Origin: Alitta virens
Taxonomy: Eukaryota > Annelida > Polychaeta > Phyllodocida > Nereididae
Direction of reading: 5' to 3'
NCBI GenBank assembly: GCA_932294295.1
Contig: OW028573.1
Span: forward strand, 70,595,829 to 70,659,828
Length of the DNA stretch: 64,000 nucleotides
Numbering within the stretch: position 1 is the first letter of the stretch; every line of letters starts with the position of its first letter. Shown in pieces: positions 10,766 through 21,700 of this stretch. The notes under the pieces are model-generated. The model searched no databases, had not been told where the DNA came from, and was given only the letters and a program-made list of their open reading frames with translations. The position numbers and the translations under genes were made by a program.

Positions 10766-13700
10766 ATTATATCCTTTCCCTCATTCTAAGTACCTCTCTT
10801 TCCCTCCTCTCTTTCCTATATATTTTCTCGCTTTCTTCCCTCATTCTCCCTTTAGTGGACTAGCGCTGGCGATTCAAGGATAGGTATTGATGTGGCCAAA
10901 GAGTAACTGGCTTGCAGTCCTTGAAAAGACTCAGCCTTCTGTGCAGAGTAAATCCGTTTAGAGAAGTTGGATCTAGCTGCCCTCCTAGTCAAAATCGCTT
11001 TGGTAACTGAAAGCTTCTCCCTGTGTTAGTCAAAGGCCATCTAAGGTTTAGTTACACAATAAATGTTTGCCTTAACTAGCTAAGCCCTTCCCTGGCCGTG
11101 CTTTTGATGCATGGCAAATTAAGTAGATTGTTGCCAATGCAGGGCTTTGTGACAGTTTACCTTCAGAAAGTGGATAGTTCGATGCGAACATAATAACATA
11201 AATCTCTGATTCAGCTAGTAGTCAAAACAGCTAACTAGTTATACATTCTGACTAACTATTCTGACTAACTATCTGAGACACTTTTACTAACGTTTATACA
11301 TTTTGTCCGTGTCTAGTATGATTGCCAATAACAGTTTTGACTAACATGTTAACCAACTTAATTAATAGGTTAGTCAGCTCAGTAAAAGTCTTCTGTGTCA
11401 AAAGTAATATTATCCAACTTCTTGGTAAAAACATGTCACATGACATTGACCAATGTCACTACTTTGTTAAATGTCACTTTTATTTGGCTATCTGGGTTAG
11501 TCAGTCAAGATACTATCAAATGACTTCCGAGAAGAGTTTCAGTTGGCAGAAACTAGATCCAGGTGATGAAAAGAAAAACAAGAAACCTCATGTTGCTCGA
11601 ATTTGACTCATTGTATAACAGATATTGCTGTACTATGTACAATGAGAAGCCAAACTGACATACACTGTTATGATTGTCGAGCAAGGATATGGTATTTCGT
11701 GATCAGGCCAAGAAACGCGCACATCATTTGAAAAAGAAATATAAGTCTCGACTCTGGAGTCCCCAGGCTTTGCTGCGTTTTTGGATGGCAGCCCCGGGTT
11801 TGTTTTACTAACAATATCACGCGATGAGAAAATACAATAGTACGTTCGTTTTTACCTCACTTCATGCAAAAACGCAATGCAAATCAATGGCATACTAGAA
11901 TGTTAAGGCAATTGGATGACAGGTAGAATAACACTAAAATCCCTGAAGACTCAGTGTTAATAATTATTTTACAGAGACATTGAATATTAATCACAAAACA
12001 TCAACAATATTCTCCACATCCGAGGCCTTGGGGTACTCTATGCCGCTGCTTCCCACGAGCACTGACTTATATAACATTAGCCTCGTGATAACAAGGTTTA
12101 GGTCTCTACTCCGAATAAATAATGTATCCTGCTACACCCGCATCTTGTAGGAAGATTCAGTTAGGGCCTGAGAATCATAACTCAGTGTCACACGTTGTAA
12201 GACTTGCCTAACCGTCACTTTTGTTCTGCAAGAAACAGTGAGTGAAAAGGAGGCAGACATTGATGCAATTTGGTCAGTGGCCTTTTAGAGTGTGAAGTGA
12301 AGTTGGCCAAGCGCTGAGCAGTAGCAGCAGCCCCTTCGTCCTTATCTTCAAGGCAATCTGTTATCACTCAAAGCTGAGGAATTAGGCGATGATCAAGGAA
12401 GGTCTGCTTGTCTTGGTTCTAATGTGATTAGGACCATGTGATCAGGCCCCAAGTCAGCCCTACTCCCCCCTTCCTGCATGATGCTTGCTGCTGCTATCTT
12501 GCAGCCAGCCAGCCAGCTCCTTGGCTCACTCCTGCACAAGTGCGAGGAGGCTCAATAAAAGCATGCATGGCCGAAGTCTCTGGGGAGGACCCAGTGAGTC
12601 TGATCACTTCATTGTGCTGCTAAGACGCCATCGATTTCCGATGGTCGAAGAGGAGGCCCTCGGGGACCTTCAGAAGGGGCCCTTCCCCGAGCCCCACCGC
12701 CACCGAATGCCACCCACCGTCTCCCGTTTCTGCAAAACGACCAATGTTTTATTTTGCAACACTGCTCAACGATTTCCTTCCATTACCCGCTGCCTCAGGT
12801 AATCACACCTCCTGTAATCACACATGTTCCGTATAATCGCCCAGGCCCTTGTTTATCCGCCAAGTTTTTTCTAGCTGCTCCGCAAAAGGTTGGTGCTACC
12901 GCACTTCAACCCACTCCACAATTACAGGCATCGACGGCAAGTTGCTGAGCACTGCATCAAAGAATCTCCGTCGGAAAGCAGCGATACGTTCTTAGAGCGA
13001 ATAAAAGCAGAAAACGTCTCCATTTGTGACAAAATACGAGAATCGATGACCGCTGCGCCAACTGAACTGCAGATAAAAGGCTGTTTGGTGGGAGCGGCGG
13101 GTCTGCTCAACAGGAAAAGGGGTGGGCCCTGAACAAGAACTGCGCTTGCTCAGAAAGGCACGTGGGGGGTGGGTAGCGAAAGACTCTTACTGCAGAGGGA
13201 CTATCTTATGCTCGTTTGGCACTCAGGAAATATCTAACGAGTTTCATAACACCGCCATTTTCTCTTTGAACTACTCTCACTATGTTGTTATATTTTACGA
13301 GCCTTCACTACAGATGCCAAGATTATCCCTCTCGTTATTAAAGGTGTGATGGCTCTATCATTTATATTACTTTCACGGCTATATGAACAACTCAAAATCT
13401 TCAGCACTTGGATATCTGAAAGACTGATCATTTTTTGCTGACATCACAACATCACACTAATAGTCTAACGTCAGTCTAATATACTTGTATTACCCTTAAA
13501 GCTAAGTTTCTGACATTTCTGTGGATTTGTTAAGCCCCGTTCCCACATAGCCGAGTTACTCGTAGTCAACTCGTAGTATTACGTAACACGCCTCTCGGGC
13601 CCAACTCTTACTAAACTCGGCGATTACTCCTCGCACTCGAGAGATGCTCGGCGAGTAACTCCTGAGTCTCGTAGCGAACTCGTGAGATTTGGAGCCGAGT

Positions 13701-13779
13701 TTGCCGAGTCTCCCGAGTATGCCGTGCTGCACGGCACACTCGGCGAATTATCCAGGAGTCCAAAAACTCGGCCATGACT

Positions 13780-13863
13780 CGCCGAGTTACTCCTCGAACT
13801 CGCCGAGTTACTCCTCGAACTCGCCGAGTTACTCCTCGAACTCGCCGAGTTACTCCTCGAACT
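13780..13863. repeat. Left subterminal 21-mer array (4 perfect copies)
   Basis: Four consecutive identical 21 bp units starting CGCCGAGTTACTCCTCGAAC, at 13780, 13801, 13822 and 13843. They share the core CGAGTTACTC with the TIR (13552-13561). Inverted copies of the core (GAGTAACTCG) follow at about 13928-13992, giving strong fold-back potential. There are no unique spacers, so this is not a CRISPR array. Confidence 0.9.
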
Positions 13864-14030
13864 CGGCGAGTTACTCGGCGCTATTTTCGCTCGTATTACA
13901 CTCGGGGGGGATGTTCAGGAGTGCGAGGAGTAACTCGGCGAGTTGTAGGAGTAACTCACCGAGTTGTAGGAGTAACTCGCCGAGTAACTCGTCGAGTTCT
14001 ACCTTTAGTACATGCATCATCAGCGTAGGG

Positions 14031-14555
14031 GGCCGCTGCTCCTCTAATATCAGTCCGATTTTCGTCAAATAAAGATTGTTTTGTAGTATAATTCATAGTG
14101 ATTCCATACGTATTTTCGGATTTAAAAAAACCCGAATATTAAGCGAGATATTTGTCTGAGAAGGCAGTTGTCTTGCGGTGGCTGCTGCTCCATTTATATT
14201 AATCCGATTTTCGTCAAATCAGGACTGAATTGTAGTATAAATCATACTGATTCCATACGCGTTTTCGGATTGAAAATAGACCAAATATTAAGCGAGATAT
14301 TCGTCTGAGAAGGCAGCTAAGTTGGCGGAGGCAAACAGTGGTGCTCTCGCAGACGTCCGCGCCCAGACTGTATCGATGCAGGTAAGGCTGAGCGCTACTT
14401 TAAAAGGCTGCTGCTCCCCTAATATTAGTCCGATTTTCGTCAAATAAATATTGAATTATAGTCGAGTTCATACTTATTCCACACAGATTTTCAGATTGAA
14501 AATAGACCAAATATTAAGCGAGATATTTGTCTGAGAAGGCAGGTAGTCTGGCGGC
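14031..14555. repeat. About 150 bp internal repeats (three of four copies)
   Basis: Copies at about 14031-14180, 14181-14330 and 14405-14555 share CTGCTGCTCC, AGTCCGATTTTCGTCAAAT, a TTTTCGGAT or TTTTCAGAT block, AATATTAAGCGAGATAT and TCTGAGAAGGCAG. A fourth copy lies at 15303-15455. Copies 3 and 4 are also preceded by a shared block with CGTCCGCGCCCAGACTGTAT and GCTGAGCGCT (from about 14340 and 15239), so a unit of about 215 bp was duplicated around the central segment. Confidence 0.85.
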
Positions 14556-14690
14556 GGCAAGGTGCTCTGTGTATGGCCCTGACATGAATGGTGTGGTCAA
14601 TATTTTTGACCATTTTATATACATTGTTTGGATGAGCTTTATTGCAATTCATTTCTACTCATTCTGCCAACTGCCATGACTGTTATGTCA

Positions 14691-14968
14691 ATTGCCATTA
14701 GCATTTTGAATGATACAAAGAATGGGTGTAGAGCATACAGCAAATTCAATACATGTGTCAATTGCCTAATTGCCTAAATTGGGGTTCTTTGACCTGTCAT
14801 TTCATGGTTTGTTCAAAGATGACACAGTAATTGCTATTAGCATTTTGAATGATACAAAGAATTGGTGTAGAGCATACAGCAAATTCAATACATGCGTCAA
14901 TTGCCTAATTGCCTAAATTGGGGTTCTTTGACCTGTCATTTCATGGTTTGTTCAAAGATGACACAGTA
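14691..14968. repeat. 139 bp direct tandem duplication
   Basis: Units 14691-14829 and 14830-14968 are nearly identical; both contain AGCATTTTGAATGATACAAA, TTGCCTAATTGCCTAAATTG and GTTCAAAGATGACACAGTAA. The duplication lies in the AT-rich centre of the transposon and differs in composition from the GC-rich arms, so the centre may be acquired filler sequence. Confidence 0.9.
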
Positions 14969-15302
14969 ATATGACATTGTCTTGATTGTCATTCACAATT
15001 ACAAAAATATGTAATTGCTTTCATTAATTAAAAGCAATATATTTAATTGTAATTACCAGGCAATGATTATATTTGTATAACTTTCTTATCTTTTTGTGTT
15101 AATTTGAATCTTATTGTGATATTATGATCAGTATAAATTTGTGTATATTTTGTAAAATTTAAATCAAATATTGATATTGTAATTAGTATTTGTGATTTGA
15201 TCTGTGATTTTATTTGCTATATTTAATTTACTTATACTGGTGCTCCCTGAAGCGTCCGCGCCCAGACTGTATTAATGCAGAAAGCTGAGCGCTTCTTTAA
15301 AA

Positions 15303-15455
15303 AGCTACTGCTCCCTTAATATTAGTCCGATTTTCGTCAAATAAAGATTGTTTTGTAGTATAATTCATAGTGACTCCATAGGTTTTTTCGGATCGAAAAT
15401 AGACCAAATATTAAGCGAGATATTCATCTGAGAATGCAGGTAGGCTGGCGTCGGC
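15303..15455. repeat. Fourth copy of the internal 150 bp repeat
   Basis: Carries AGTCCGATTTTCGTCAAAT, CCAAATATTAAGCGAGATAT and a diverged TCTGAGAATGCAGG end, matching the three copies in the left half in the same orientation. Confidence 0.85.
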
Positions 15456-15504
15456 CTATCATTCGATGGGTGACTCGTCGCTGTCGTAGACACCTTGCTT
15501 CACC

Positions 15505-15588
15505 CGGCGAGTTACTCCTGGTACTCGGCGAGTTACTCCTGGTACTCGGCGAGTTACTCCTGGTACTCGGCGAGTCACTCCTGGTACT
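15505..15588. repeat. Right subterminal 21-mer array (4 copies)
   Basis: Four 21 bp units beginning CGGCGAGTTACTCCTGGTAC at 15505, 15526, 15547 and 15568; the last has a T to C change (GAGTCACTCC). The same CGAGTTACTC core as in the TIR and left array recurs in the same orientation, and inverted GAGTAACTCGGCGAG copies follow to about 15655. Confidence 0.88.
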
Positions 15589-18500
15589 CGGCGAGTCGCT
15601 CGCTGAACCCGCCGAGTAACTCGGCGAGTAATTCGGCGAGTAACTCGGCGAGTCACTCCTGGTCATTTTTTCCGCAAAAATTCGTCGCCAACTCCTCGAA
15701 TTTTGGGTGTTACGTAATTTTTGTTATTACTACGAGTTGACTACGAGTAACTCGGCTATGTGGGAACGGGGCTTTAGGCTATAGTCCCTTTGTGCAAGTC
15801 TGCATTATCAATGGTAAAGTCCATCAAATGTCGCGAAGATCAAAAGTGACCATCCCTGAAAGACCAGTGCAGTGGGGAGTTACAGCTGCACAAGCAGAGC
15901 ATCAGCAACAGAGCAGCTTATCAGAGAGAAGTTGGAAGAAGCATCTGAGCCAATTGCACAGTCCAAATGCCTCCTGTGTGTCCTCCCAGACACCTGCTCA
16001 AAGAGCCAGCTCCTGTGGTCTTCTGCTTGCACAACCAGCCACACATATGGTTCGTTGACCATGTCCATACTCATTCTTTCTGGCTGTGGCCAAGCTATCC
16101 ATAAAGACGGCTGTAAAGACTGGCACTGGTCGATCAAGGCTCTCTTTTATGTCCTCAACTATTTTTGTCCATAGACCCCGAATTCTCAAAGATTGTGGAC
16201 TGCATTACATCTGAATTGTCTGTTGTAGAAATGAGGTTTTTCCGGATAGAGGGTGCTCCTGAATGGGAGGTATTGAAGCATCAGGTGGGAAGGGGAGGGG
16301 GATTCCGTCTGTCCCGCTATTCTGTCTTGTCTTTCTCTTTGCAAGCCAGCCTATCACGTGTTACGGCAGGTTTTTAATGCCATCTGATCAATATAGGACC
16401 TTCCTAATATGGTCACATGCGATGAGCTCAGATGACACACCAGCAGCATCAGCAGCCGCGAGGTGGCGCACTGACTACTTCCGGTAGCCAGAGGTCATCC
16501 ATCACCACGTGCCTGAGTGTACCACGTGTTTGCAGCCACACAAAAGTACGTCACAGGGCCCTCGCGGAGCCCTAGGGGAGGACAATTATGACAAGGCCGT
16601 CTCATCTGTTTGACACGCACTTCTGGCCGTGGATCTAGCAATAAAGCGCGGGACTGGGGGAGGGGACCGCGGACCATGGAGACCGGCCACTTCCAAGCAA
16701 GTGTTTGTGAGCTGGGTCGTGGCAGGCTGGCCCGGGGGCAATCCATTGTGTGTGATGTAGAAGTCACCTAATATTTCTGAAGTCTGGTTAAAGGTCGCCA
16801 TGGGCCTATCTATCGCCCATGTCTGGTATGCTTGATGCCCAGGGACTCAATATTGGCTGCATGGACACACAGTCATTTGGCCTCTCAGCTTGGCTTAGTG
16901 CTTTGGCAGCAGAGGGACATTCTCAAATTCCAAATTAGGGCTGGCCAAATGCCTGCCAGTACACCCCGGCTTATTTATGTACCGCAGCCGTTTGTTTAAC
17001 CAATACAAGGATTTTCCATCTGAGGGATAAGTCTTTGGTTTAGGAGAGTCAATAGGAATCCGGAGTGGCAAATATTGTAGTTTTGATTTGTTGTGAAGAC
17101 GAGAGAGCATTTGGGCGGGTTGTACGAATATACTGGGTTCGGATGCTGCTTCTGCTGCTGCTGCTGAGTATGCAGGACCAAGGCTGCAAGACAGATGCAG
17201 TGATCTACTGTGCCAATAAGATAGTCCGAGCATCGCTCGATACTGCATAAAGTGAGAGGCTGCTGCAGACCAGTGATCGCCACAAATACACTTGTCACTC
17301 CAAGCAGCACACTTTTCACCATCTGCCTACATGTGTGTGTCTGGAGTCCCCTCTCAATTGAGCATCCAGTGTGCAAGCTGAGCTTTTGAAGGGTCTCCCA
17401 GCTCACTCTAGTGTTTGCTATGCCAGCAATGTTGTGTGCAATCTGCCAGCCATAAACTAATAGAAGTATCTCAGGAATACATTAGAGGATACAATAATGT
17501 GCACTCTTGGGTATTAATTACCGTGCAGAGCATCATCTCATGATGTATGAGAGTCATTTGTTCCTCTCATTAATTTGCCTCCATGAAAAAAGTTCACAGA
17601 TTCCACGTGTGTGTAAATTCCATATGTTTCTTAATTAAGCACGTCTAAAAACCTGGGCTTAATACGTGAAAACCACCAAATGCATTTGTAAATGTTGCAC
17701 ATGTATATGCGGATGTTCCTGTTAGTAATGTGATCTAGCAGAATAATGTAGCATCACATAAATGCATCGCCATTTTTACATACAGAGGTGAGGCCCGCCC
17801 CTACTTCGTACCTGATATTGCCAGAACAGAGACATGTTGACACAGGCAGACGAGTCATGCTGCAGCATGTTGACATGAATTTAGACCTCAAATAGTTTCT
17901 GCGCATGCAGCCAGTCCGCTAGAATCCACCTCTGTGTATCCCAAATATTTTAAAGTTTTTGTGTGAGTATATATGTGACTTCCATCAAACTTAAAGGTCA
18001 TATGGATTCGAATTACAATTGTGAGAATACGGCATTGTGTTATGCATAATAAATTGCATTTTTGCCCCTGACACTTCGCACGTTTTCATTGTCAAGTTCT
18101 ATGTATATTCAGTGGCCCACAATAGGGTTCATTCTAAAGCTAGCCTAATTTAACTAACAAGAAAAAACCAAGTATTGTTATTAAAAATACAACACACTAT
18201 CAGTTTTTCCAAGGGAATATATTGTCTCCATATTAACAACACTATCATTCACCAAGTAACGTACTCTAGTATATCGGATACAGTGTTTCCCTCGAGCTAC
18301 AGCAGTTATTGACTAAATCCATCAAATTTATTGAGCGTTCGAGTAACTTGGTGGAACAAACTACGGCTCGCCACATGCGGTATTGCAAGTTGCAATTGAG
18401 TGATCGCGGGGTGTTGGAATTATGCCACAGGATCACACTCCCAGACCCCTATTACCAAGTTCAACTACAGGGTTATTGGCCAAGTGTCCAGAACGACACA

Positions 18501-18748
18501 TCCACTAGCTCCAGTATTGGAGGGCAAAACTAACATTAGCCTAACAAGTGCTTCATTTAAAACCACAAAATATTGGCCCCAAAACCACAGGAGTTTGGGC
18601 TTTCTGGTTGTCAATATAACGGTAATCGGAGACTTGAGTTTGCTCTATAAGCACCACAATGATTTATGATTTCTTTGAAGTGCAATCGTAGGTTACCTGA
18701 TCTAGAGCCATTCTTCACACAGTGACGTCATGTTAAACAAAGCCAACA

Positions 18749-18762
18749 CTGCCCTCTGTAGA
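18749..18762 (-). promoter_or_regulatory. CTCF-like motif (weak)
   Basis: Plus-strand CTGCCCTCTGTAGA is the reverse of the core CAGAGGGCAG. It matches 11 of 14 positions of CCRSYAGRKGGCRS. A full CRE palindrome TGACGTCA lies just upstream at 18723-18730. Both are motif matches only. Confidence 0.3.
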
Positions 18763-21700
18763 GTGCTATTTGGTTCTATTTTGCAAGCTTTGTCTAGGTT
18801 GTAGACCGTCAAGTAGCGCATAGATTCTGTTTTAGTTGTACTTTGTACGTGGCTGGCAGTGGGCAGTGTGTTAGCCCCTGGATGTGCCATGGAATGGATG
18901 TAGTCAAGACACTGGGAGTGGAAAGGGAACAGGACAGGGCTGTTAAGGAAATATCTGCAGCATAGGCAGGCACTGGACGACCTGGGGGCTCTTGTGGCTT
19001 GACAGCCATTGTGCCTAGCTGCCAGAGAAGTGTTGTAATGTGTGCAGGTCAGAGCCACCCATACGTTGCCCTGTCTCTGTCCTTTCCTTGTCCTGTTGGC
19101 CTGCACCTCGTGCGTGTGTGGTCGTTGACTGACTAAACGGCATGACGTACATGCTTGGACCTGTTGTCCCTGACAACCGAGCGACCTCAGCAGCCAGGTG
19201 TCACCGAGTGATGCTTGATGAAGATCGTGAATCACCCCTCCCTGTTGCTGCCAGCAGCCAGAGAAAGATGCTGGCCACAGAGCTTGTTTACTGCACAAGA
19301 CCTACCCCGTCTCGTAGATTAGACAAGCCCATTCGTATTGTGATGCTGTGTGCCATTCAGGGGAACTCAATTCAAAGAAATACGATATTGAACGCACAAT
19401 ACTTTTGGCTTAAGTACCAATGAGGTGATTCTTTATTCTTATGCCAAACGATCTCTCATATAAAAAGAAAGAAACGTGTGTGAAATACGGTGAATATCTT
19501 TGTTATGAACCCTTTCTCATTGCCATGCCATGGGTATTATGTTTCAAAAGTAATTCATTTGATAGTAAGAGTCCCATTTCACTTGAAAGACAAGTGGCAC
19601 GCCAATATTGCTATAGTATTGCTACTCAACATACCACACAGGGGAGCCATGGTGTGGTGTGGAACTTTGATTAAGGTTGAGGCTGTGGTCTATTTCAAGG
19701 CAGCTGGAGCATCTGAATTCCATGGCATCGATGCAACCCCATCTTTAATTCACCCCAAAGTCTGCTTTGGTCGTGGTTGCTGCTGCTGCTTTGGTCGCAT
19801 TTGCAAATCATCATTATTTTGGCATGTTGCAAGTGCACAGGGGCTTACAGGAGCTTGCCAGCCTTTCTTGAGCACGCCGTGTGCACAATAATTCAGAAGG
19901 CATCTGTGAAATGTCTGCTAATCAAGCAGTTGTGTCATGATCAATAGCTGGCCCGTCTGTCACAATTAACAAAGAGATGGGGCCTGTGTCAATTTGCACA
20001 GGAGCAGTCATACAGATACCGCTTGATCTGTTTCACTGCTCCCTGCTTTATGGCATCAGATTGTGGCAGAAGGGACCACACGGGTATACAAATGTACGGC
20101 TATATGCATCCCAATGGGCATGGCATCATCCCCCCCCCCCCTCTCTCTACCTCTCCAGGCTCTGCTTTCTGTATTTTCGACGTTTCAGAGGGTGGCTGCT
20201 GAAGTTGCAAACGTCGGCGTCTGTTGCCCTTTTCACTGAATGGCCTGAAAGGCACGGGCAAGTGAGGAAATTTGAATAGGGTAAGCAAGAAAGCCAAGCG
20301 AAAATGAAAGATCAATGGCAAAACGCAGGCGGCTGGGCCTGTGCGGCACGTTTGTTGCGGGCTGTAAATCTAGCGGTAAGCGGAAACTGAGGTCCTTTCT
20401 TGGCACAACAACACGTCTGCCTGATCGATGGAGGCGGTAATTGCTCAAACGCCCAGCACACAAAGACCTCACCTTTTGAACGTGTGTCATTCGCATATTT
20501 GAATCAGAATCAATGTGTGCACATGCTGCACTAGACGTGTAATTGGTCGCTCGGAAAGGCACGAAAAGCAAAGTTGTGGTTGGGGGGGGGACCTGTGCTA
20601 GATACATCCTTTTAATGGTATATAAAGATGGCTGTGTGATGAGACAGGCTGTGTTGTCTGTTTCACTGAGATAAGTGACCTCTGTGTGTTGTAACTAAAA
20701 CTGTCAATGTAGCATGGCGTTGGCTGCTTGGCTGACAGCTCAGAGCCAACTGGAAGCCAAAAAGAGTCAGTGGCCCCAACAGGGAGAACCAGCACCGCAC
20801 CTTGATACATGACGATGAGCCCGTAACAGCCCCGCACCAGCCCGCAGCACCCAGGGGGTCCAATGGGCAGGGGGAAGACCTACACCCTTCCCTAAAACAA
20901 ATATATAGACCATAGATAACTGTTAAGTGTAAGCACTCTATATACATTCAGCTCACACGCCTGTAATGAAGACCTATCAAGTGCTGTAACTTTCCCTCAG
21001 GCTTGCTCCATCATCGACACAAAATGGATGTGATGTGGTCATTATCCAATATGAAACTCATTACTGCAACGCTGCTCACACATACTTCATTGTAGCAGCG
21101 TTTACTGGTACTTAAGCGCTAGTTACACCGTATTTCATTGTATCAGGTGGCCACTCTTTTCATGAGATAAACAGCACAAAAAAGAGGAGTACATCAACAA
21201 TGAAGTATAACAGTGAGAGCAGATTGGACTGTGAATAGTTGGGAATAGACATGGGGCGTTTTCCGAATGAAATTAGCTTGGGCAAGCAGGGGGAGCTGTC
21301 ACTTCCTTTGGGGCCGGGGTGTACAAGCCGTAGGGCTGTGCTGGGATATTGAGAAGGGCCACAGGTGTTTGCCTGGGAGCCGCTGTGTACCCCAAGCACG
21401 TCCAAGGCGTCCTGGCCAGCGTTATCATAGCGTCTAACGATCAATGAAACGCTCGGCCCTCCCAAGATCCCAAGCAGGAATTGCATCAAGGCTTCACCCC
21501 ACACATCGTCCACCCCAACCCACCCAACGAGGCACCATCGAAAACATCACTTGATGCCAGTAATAACATCTACATCAACTTATGATACCCGCCCCTCACA
21601 TCTGATACCATTGCCATTGAGAGTAATAAAGCCACATTTTATGCCTGTCATAAAACTATTTCTTTTGATTTGTCATAAAAAAACCTGATGCTGTGTTGGC

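Larger units (their letters stand above)
5583..13532. other. Non-coding stretch upstream of the lectin exons
   Basis: Probably an intron or the 5' flank of the minus-strand lectin gene. It contains GC-richer patches (about 6150-6400 and 7880-8330), a CTG repeat near 7.0 kb, a CAGT repeat near 10.7 kb and a long pyrimidine-rich tract at about 10768-10856. I found no exon with splice sites and a recognisable protein in either orientation. Confidence 0.4.
13533..15773. mobile_element. Non-autonomous DNA transposon with 46 bp TIRs (Harbinger-like TSD)
   Basis: The 2241 bp element starts AGCCCCGTTCCCAC and ends with its reverse complement. The first 46 bp (13533-13578) and last 46 bp (15728-15773) are perfect inverted repeats, and weaker similarity continues inward to an ATTACGTAACAC block on both sides. 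It is flanked by TTA at 13530-13532 and 15774-15776, a 3 bp target duplication as used by PIF/Harbinger elements. Inside are subterminal arrays of 21-mers, four copies of an about 150 bp repeat, and an AT-rich centre with a 139 bp duplication. No transposase frame is present; the serine-rich open frames come from the 21-mer arrays. Intact termini and perfect TIRs suggest a fairly young insertion. The superfamily assignment rests only on TSD length. Confidence 0.88.

Noticed and set aside
13780..13992. Regular short repeats that could suggest a CRISPR array
   Set aside because: The 21-mers are contiguous with no unique spacers, and they lie inside a eukaryotic transposon sharing the TIR core.
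13689..14072. Serine-rich 127-codon frame
   Set aside because: It is the 21 bp repeat array read in frame (SPSYSSN repeats); it runs across the transposon arm and has no homology or start context.
18702..19298. 198-codon minus-strand frame
   Set aside because: No domain, no signal peptide, no supporting upstream signals, and composition looks like unselected sequence. Comparable lengths occur at 24877-25473 and 38115-38732, consistent with chance.
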